This document shows, in pieces, positions 57,255-64,000 of a stretch of 64,000 nucleotides of DNA. The position numbers and the translations under genes were made by a program. The DNA is from Anaspis maculata. Its lineage: Eukaryota > Arthropoda > Insecta > Coleoptera > Scraptiidae. How positions within the stretch are numbered: the stretch's first letter is position 1; each line of letters begins with the position of its first letter. The notes beneath the pieces are model-generated. The model was not told the origin of the DNA, did no database searches, and worked only from the letters and a program-made list of their open reading frames with translations. The stretch covers positions 52,387,416 to 52,451,415 of the forward strand of contig OX421966.1 of the NCBI GenBank assembly GCA_949128115.1, written 5' to 3'.

Positions 57255-58435
57255 TGATTGGTTATCATAATAATGGTAATATGTGATCATTGCATCGTAA
57301 AAACAACCTCCTCATCATAACTTAGTGACCTCTTCGGCGGGAAAGAATTGTCATTTACGTGTTTTTTGGCTCTTCAAAGCTTTAGTGCCCGTGATAGCAT
57401 TTGCAACATCTGGAATGGTGAAATATGTTACGCATTATGAACCTTGATGTACTTTGAGGTAGCCTACCAAGTTTCGCCATCGTCAATTGGAAAGTTTGGT
57501 CTTAAAAGCTGTTTGAACAAAATTTGGTTATTTTTTTTATGGAAAATACAAAATTTTGGATCTCTCACCCCCATTTGATCCCTCGTTGCGGGAAGCCTGA
57601 AACCGAAAGTCTCCGAAATTTTTATGATAATGGTTCAGTGGGAAGTGTTCTTCAATGTTTAGTTGTCAAAAATTGCATAGTTGCGTTCAGATTCCACACA
57701 GAGAGCGACAAAGAAGTTCATGCAGTAAAAAAAGACATAAATTACAGTCGAGAAAAAACAAGTCCAGGGCTAGACTGAAAGCTGTCTGGAGACCTTGCTT
57801 TTTATAACATAAATGTACAATTTGGTACACTGTTAGAGCCTTAAGTTAGTAATATTTCATGCCTTTCACTCATGCCTAAGAGTCTCCCAGAAGCTGTGTA
57901 TTGCGGGAAGCCTATCTGAAAGGGACATTTCCGGGATTTCTCCGTTGCACTGAAAGTTGTGTCTTTTTTCACTGCATGAACTTCTTTGTCGCTCTCTGTC
58001 TGGAATCTGAACGCAACTATGCAGATTTCGACAACTACACATTGAAGAGCAGTTCTCAGTGAACCATTAGCATAAAATTTTTGGAAACTTTCGGTTTCAG
58101 GCTTTCCTCAACGAGGGATCAAATAAGGCTGAAAGATCCAATATTCTGCATTTTCCATAAAAAAATTTAACAAGTTTTGTTCAAACAGCTTTTGAGAACA
58201 AACCTTTCAAATGATGATTGCAAAACTTGGTAGGCTACCTCAAAGTACATCAAGGTTCATGATGCGTAACATATTTTACCATTCCAGATGTTGCAAATGC
58301 CATCACGGGCACTAAAGCTTTGAAGAGCCAGAAAATACGTTAATGGCAATTCTTTGCCGCAGAAGAAGTCACTAAATTATGATGAGGAGGTTGTTTTTAC
58401 GATGCAATGATCACATATTACCATTATTATCATGA
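57255..58435. mobile_element. 1.18-kb foldback repeat
   Basis: ATAATGGTAATATGTGATCA followed by TTGCATCGTAAAAACAACCT (57272) is mirrored at 58380-58430. GGTAGCCTACCAAGTTT is mirrored at 58225, and GAGCGACAAAGAAGTTCATG is mirrored near 57985. Axis near 57.85 kb. Noncoding; termini not exactly placed. Confidence 0.8.
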
Positions 58436-58904
58436 AGTCTGCTTTATCGCGACATTTGTCGCGTGTTTTCAGCTTTTACCGCTACATTTCGGGATTTGTC
58501 GCGTGATGATATGAGGACTCTCATACCGCGACAAATCTTGTGAATATCCTTCACCGCGCGACAGAGACAAAGTTCTTCCGCAAAAAGTCGTATAGATGCC
58601 GCCCCAGCACCACGTACAATCACTCGCAGCTTCAACTTTCTTCCGCGATAGAATCATGCCGCACCAGTCAAATCATTGTTCTCGCTAGTTTTGTATGAAT
58701 TTATAAGTTTTCACCCCGAACAGCAGAAATGCACTACAGGGTCGTAGAACTGAAACAAAACCTCCAAAAACATCCCCACTGATGACTTTATACCATCAAA
58801 AATTTTGCAAGGCGAACATGTGATCTGGCTTCTGCAGAGAAAAAAAACGATGTTTCAAATTTTTTCCACGTAAATACTTAGTGGTTACCTTATGAGTGAA
58901 ACAA
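58436..58904. repeat. TGTCGCG-rich satellite edge
   Basis: Several TTGTCGCG and CGCGACA words (58447, 58497, 58528, 58556) as in the satellite that follows, but without a clear period; probably the decayed edge of the array. Confidence 0.5.
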
Positions 58905-61900
58905 GAAATCAGTATTTTGCTCTTGTCAAGCCATGTCGCGTTAAGAGTCTACAGAAATGGTTCTTAGCGCGACATAAGACATTAGTATCGCGCCATGATG
59001 GACTTTTAGCGGGATACATGAAGGAAATCAAAATCGAAATTAGATTGAATTTCACAACCGGAAAATGAGTGAAAGAAATTATTTTCGTTAAAATTTGAGA
59101 ATTCCCATGTTTCATGTAGACTCAGAAATGAGAAAATGAATGTAATTTCGTTTTTTCGTATTTCCAAAAAGGAGAAATGAAACTTTCAATCTCATCTGTC
59201 TAAATTCAAAATGTTGCTCTTGTCGAGCCATGTCGCGTTAGGAGTCTACAGAAATGGTTCGTAACGCGACATAAGGCATAAGTGTCGCGCTATGATGGGC
59301 TCTTAGCGTGACACATGAAAGAAAAACTTTTTCAAAATCCAAATTAGGCAACACGGCATTTCCAAGTGATATCTACTGACGAATACGGTCGTCGTGGTAA
59401 CGACTTTTGGCGAAATCATCTGAGGTTTACTTAAAATTTATATTTCACGTCAAAGTTCCTCCACGGTCAGGTAGTTTCTACGGATTTAATTTCAGAACTG
59501 GAAAATAAGTAAAAGAAATCATTTTCATTGAAATTTGAGAATTTCCATGTTTCGTGTGGACTCAAGAATCAGAAAATGAATGTAACTTGGTTTTTTCGTA
59601 TTTCCAAATAGGAGAAATGAATCTTTTAATGTCTTCTGTTTAAATTCAAAATTTTGCTCTTGTCGAGCCATGTCGCGTTAGGAGTCTACAGAAATGGTTC
59701 GTAACGCGACATAAGGCATAAGTGTCGCACTATGATGGGCTCTTAGCGTGACACATGAAAGAAAAACTTTTTCAAAATCCAAATTAGGCAACACGGCATT
59801 TCCAAGTGATATCTACTGACGAATACGGTCGTCGTGGTAACGACTTTTGGCGAAATCATCTGAGGTTTACTTAAAATTTATATTTCACGTCAAAGTTCCT
59901 CCACGGTCAGGTAGTTTCTACGGATTTAATTTCAGAACTGGAAAATAAGTAAAAGAAATTATTTTCATTGTAATTTGAGAATTTCCATGTTTCGTGTAGA
60001 CTCAGGAATCAGAAAATGAATGTAATTTGGTTTTTTCGTATTTCCAAAAAGGAGAAATGAATCTTTTAATGTCTTCTGTTTAAATTCAAAATTTTGCTCT
60101 TGTCGAGCCATGTCGCGTTAGGAGTCTACAGAAATGGTTCGTAACGCGACATAAGGCATAAGTGTCGCACTATGATGGGCTCTTAGCGTGACACATGAAA
60201 GAAAAACTTTTTCAAAATCCAAATTGGGCAAGATGGCATTTCCAAGTGATATATACTGACGAATACGGTCGTCGTGGTAACGACTTTTGGCGAAATCATC
60301 TGAGGTTTACTTAAAATTTATATTTCACGTCAAAGTTCCTCCACGGTCAGGTAGTTTCTACGGATTTAATTTCAGAACTGGAAAATAAGTAAAAGAAATT
60401 ATTTTCATTGAAATTTGAGAATTTCCATGTTTCGTGTGGACTCAAGAATCAGAAAATGAATGTAATTTGGTTTTTTCGTATTTCCAAAAAGGAGAAATGA
60501 ATCTTTTGATGTCTTCTGTTTAAATTCAAAATTTTGCTCTTGTCGAGCCATGTCGCGTTAGGAGTCTACAGAAATGGTTCGTAACGCGACATAAGGCATA
60601 AGTGTCGCACTATGATGGGCTTTTAGCGTGACACATGAAAGAAAAACTTTTTCAAAATCCAAATTAGGCAACACGGCATTTCCAAGTGATATCTACTGAC
60701 GAATACGGTCGTCGTGGTAACGACTTTTGGCGAAATCATCTGAGGTTTACTTAAAATTTATATTTCACGTCAAAGTTCCTCCACGGTCAGGTAGTTTCTA
60801 CGGATTTAATTTCAGAACTGGAAAATAAGTAAAAGAAATTATTTTCATTGAAATTTGAGAATTTCCATGTTTCGTGTAGACTCAGGAATCAGAAAATTAA
60901 TGTAATTTGGTTTTTTCGTATTTCCAAAAAGGAGGAATGAATCTTTTAATGTCTTCTGTTTAAATTCAAAATTTTGCTCTTGTCGAGCCATGTCGCGTTA
61001 GGAGTCTACAGAAATGGTTCGTAACGCGACATAAGGCATAAGTGTCGCACTATGATGGGCTCTTAGCGTGACACATGAAAGAAAAACTTTTTCAAAATCC
61101 AAATTGGGCAAGATGGCATTTCCAAGTGATATATACTGACGAATACGGTCGTCGTGGTAACGACTTTTGGCGAAATCATCTGAGGTTTACTTAAAATTTA
61201 TATTTCACGTCAAAGTTCCTCCACGGTCAGGTAGTTTCTACGGATTTAATTTCAGAACTGGAAAATAAGTAAAAGAAATTATTTTCATTGAAATTTGAGA
61301 ATTTCCATGTTTCGTGTGGACTCAAGAATCAGAAAATGAATGTAATTTGGTTTTTTCGTATTTCCAAAAAGGAGAAATGAATCTTTTAATGTCTTCTGTT
61401 TAAATTCAAAATTTTGCTCTTGTCGAGCCATGTCGCGTTAGGAGTCTACAGAAATGGTTCGTAACGCGACATAAGGCATAAGTGTCGCACTATGATGGGC
61501 TCTTAGCGTGACACATGAAAGAAAAACTTTTTCAAAATCCAAATTGGGCAAGATGGCATTTCCAAGTGATATATACTGACGAATACGGTCGTCGTGGTAA
61601 CGACTTTTGGCGAAATCATCTGAGGTTTACTTAAAATTTATATTTCACGTCAAAGTTCCTCCACGGTCAGGTAGTTTCTACGGATTTAATTTCAGAACTG
61701 GAAAATAAGTAAAAGAAATTATTTTCATTGAAATTTGAGAATTTCCATGTTTCGTGTGGACTCAAGAATCAGAAAATGAATGTAATTTGGTTTTTTCGTA
61801 TTTCCAAAAAGGAAAAATGAATCTTTTAATGTCTTCTGTTTAAATTCAAAATTTTGCTCTTGTCGAGCCATGTCGCGTTAGGAGTCTACAGAAATGGTTC

Positions 61901-64000
61901 GTAACGCGACATAAGGCATAAGTGTCGCACTATGATGGGCTCTTAGCGTGACACATGAAAGAAAAACTTTTTCAAAATCCAAATTGGGCAAGATGGCATT
62001 TCCAAGTGATATATACTGACGAATACGGTCGTCGTGGTAACGACTTTTGGCGAAATCATCTGAGGTTTACTTAAAATTTATATTTCACGTCAAAGTTCCT
62101 CCACGGTCAGGTAGTTTCTACGGATTTAATTTCAGAACTGGAAAATAAGTAAAAGAAATTATTTTCATTGAAATTTGAGAATTTCCATGTTTCGTGTGGA
62201 CTCAAGAATCAGAAAATGAATGTAATTTGGTTTTTTCGTATTTCCAAAAAGGAGAAATGAATCTTTTAATGTCTTCTGTTTAAATTCAAAATTTTGCTCT
62301 TGTCGAGCCATGTCGCGTTAGGAGTCCACAGAAATGGTTCGTAACGCGACATAAGGCATAAGTGTCGCACTATGATGGGCTCTTAGCGTGACACATGAAA
62401 GAAAAACTTTTTCAAAATCCAAATTAGGCAACACGGCATTTCCAAGTGATATCTACTGACGAATACGGTCGTCGTGGTAACGACTTTTGGCGAAATCATC
62501 TGAGGTTTACTTAAAATTTATATTTCACGTCAAAGTTCCTCCACGGTCAGGTAGTTTCTACGGATTTAATTTCAGAACTGGAAAATAAGTAAAAGAAATT
62601 ATTTTCATTGAAATTTGAGAATTTCCATGTTTCGTGTGGACTCAAGAATCAGAAAATGAATGTAATTTGGTTTTTTCGTATTTCCAAAAAGGAGAAATGA
62701 ATCTTTTAATGTCTTCTGTTTAAATTCAAAATTTTGCTCTTGTCGAGCCATGTCGCGTTAGGAGTCTACAGAAATGGTTCGTAACGCGACATAAGGCATA
62801 AGTGTCGCACTATGATGGGCTCTTAGCGTGACACATGAAAGAAAAACTTTTTCAAAATCCAAATTGGGCAAGATGGCATTTCCAAGTGATATATACTGAC
62901 GAATACGATCGTCGTGGTAACGACTTTTGGCGAAATCATCTGAGGTTTACTTAAAATTTATATTTCACGTCAAAGTTCCTCCACGGTCAGGTAGTTTCTA
63001 CGGATTTAATTTCAGAACTGGAAAATAAGTAAAAGAAATTATTTTCATTGAAATTTGAGAATTTCCATGTTTCGTGTGGACTCAAGAATCAGAGAATGAA
63101 TGTAATTTGGTTTTTTCGTATTTCCAAAAAGGAGAAATGAATCTTTTAATGTCTTCTGTTTAAATTCAAAATTTTGCTCTTGTCGAGCCATGTCGCGTTA
63201 GGAGTCCACAGAAATGGTTCGTAACGCGACATAAGGCATAAGTGTCGCACTATGATGGGCTCTTAGCGTGACACATGAAAGAAAAACTTTTTCAAAATCC
63301 AAATTAGGCAACACGGCATTTCCAAGTGATATCTACTGACGAATACGGTCGTCGTGGTAACGACTTTTGGCGAAATCATCTGAGGTTTACTTAAAATTTA
63401 TATTTCACGTCAAAGTTCCTCCACGGTCAGGTAGTTTCTACGGATTTAATTTCAGAACTGGAAAATAAGTAAAAGAAATTATTTTCATTGAAATTTGAGA
63501 ATTTCCATGTTTCGTGTGGACTCAAGAATCAGAAAATGAATGTAATTTGGTTTTTTCGTATTTCCAAAAAGGAGAAATGAATCTTTTAATGTCTTCTGTT
63601 TAAATTCAAAATTTTGCTCTTGTCGAGCCATGTCGCGTTAGGAGTCTACAGAAATGGTTCGTAACGCGACATAAGGCATAAGTGTCGCACTATGATGGGC
63701 TCTTAGCGTGACACATGAAAGAAAAACTTTTTCAAAATCCAAATTGGGCAAGATGGCATTTCCAAGTGATATATACTGACGAATACGATCGTCGTGGTAA
63801 CGACTTTTGGCGAAATCATCTGAGGTTTACTTAAAATTTATATTTCACGTCAAAGTTCCTCCACGGTCAGGTAGTTTCTACGGATTTAATTTCAGAACTG
63901 GAAAATAAGTAAAAGAAATTATTTTCATTGAAATTTGAGAATTTCCATGTTTCGTGTGGACTCAAGAATCAGAAAATGAATGTAATTTGGTTTTTTCGTA
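58905..64000. repeat. 440-bp satellite array, continues past the window
   Basis: Phrase TTGCTCTTGTCGAGCCATGT recurs at about 59654, 60094, 60534 and so on every 440 bp to 63614; the first copies (58915, 59211) are diverged and shortened. About eleven units. Two variants alternate irregularly (AGGCAACACGG with GATATCTACT, and GGGCAAGATGG with GATATATACT). Each unit has the dyad ATGTCGCGTTA ... TAACGCGACAT with a loop of about 21 nt. No coding capacity. Confidence 0.93.

Noticed and set aside
58905..64000. CRISPR array
   Set aside because: Whole 440-bp units repeat with no unique spacers, and the window is eukaryotic.

Overview
The window looks like nuclear DNA of an insect. It carries a one-strand tandem cluster of gustatory receptor (GR, 7tm_7) coding units with the insect GR C-terminal signature TYhhhhhQF, phase-0 GT-AG introns and CAAAATG-type start contexts. 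Around the cluster lies a dense layer of Ty3/gypsy, non-LTR, SINE-like and long foldback (palindromic) repeats. The species cannot be named from the sequence; nothing bacterial is visible.

GR cluster (about 10.2-56.7 kb, all on the minus strand). Eight long first exons (281-297 codons, TM1 to TM6) are present, labelled A to H from left to right: A 10264-11106, B 11806-12693, C 20028-20918, D 28624-29514, E 34363-35247, F 49676-50563, G 48523-49407, H 55861-56715. Genomic order in the direction of transcription is H, F, G, E, D, C, B, A. Only four second exons exist, each 279 nt and encoding the conserved TM7 end: behind B (11208-11486), C (19186-19464), D (28198-28476) and G (48046-48324). 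Each is followed by AATAAA. H, F and E have open first exons with good phase-0 donors but no second exon of their own before the next unit. The simplest reading is alternative first exons spliced to shared C-terminal exons: H, F and G to 48046-48324, and E and D to 28198-28476. The F-G pair and the E-D pair are paralogous two-promoter units with nearly the same spacing once a 4.5-kb foldback insertion between E and D is discounted. A conserved element with ATCGATA and, in four units, CCAAYACTC sits 40-70 bp upstream of most start codons.

Left flank (1-10.2 kb). A decayed minus-strand gypsy pol is split by two hairpin elements with clean 3-bp target duplications. It is followed by GC-rich LTR-like sequence with primer-binding-site-like motifs and by a single arm of a repeat that recurs at 42-47 kb.

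Inside the cluster. 13-19 kb holds a short hairpin, a tandem pair of tRNA-headed SINE-like units and a TA-flanked foldback element. 21.4-25.4 kb is a complete but defective gypsy element: two LTRs, 4-bp duplication GTAT, gag and integrase present, protease-RT-RNase H absent. 29.7-34.2, 35.9-40.1 and 42.1-46.9 kb are kilobase-scale nested palindromes; the last is interrupted by a 5'-truncated LINE that is itself interrupted by a 902-bp foldback.

Right flank. 50.9-55.0 kb is an approximately 396-bp tandem repeat array interrupted by a 1.8-kb TG...CA insertion (candidate solo LTR, duplication GGGT). 57.26-58.44 kb is another foldback. From about 58.9 kb to the window end there is a 440-bp satellite with signs of an 880-bp higher-order period.
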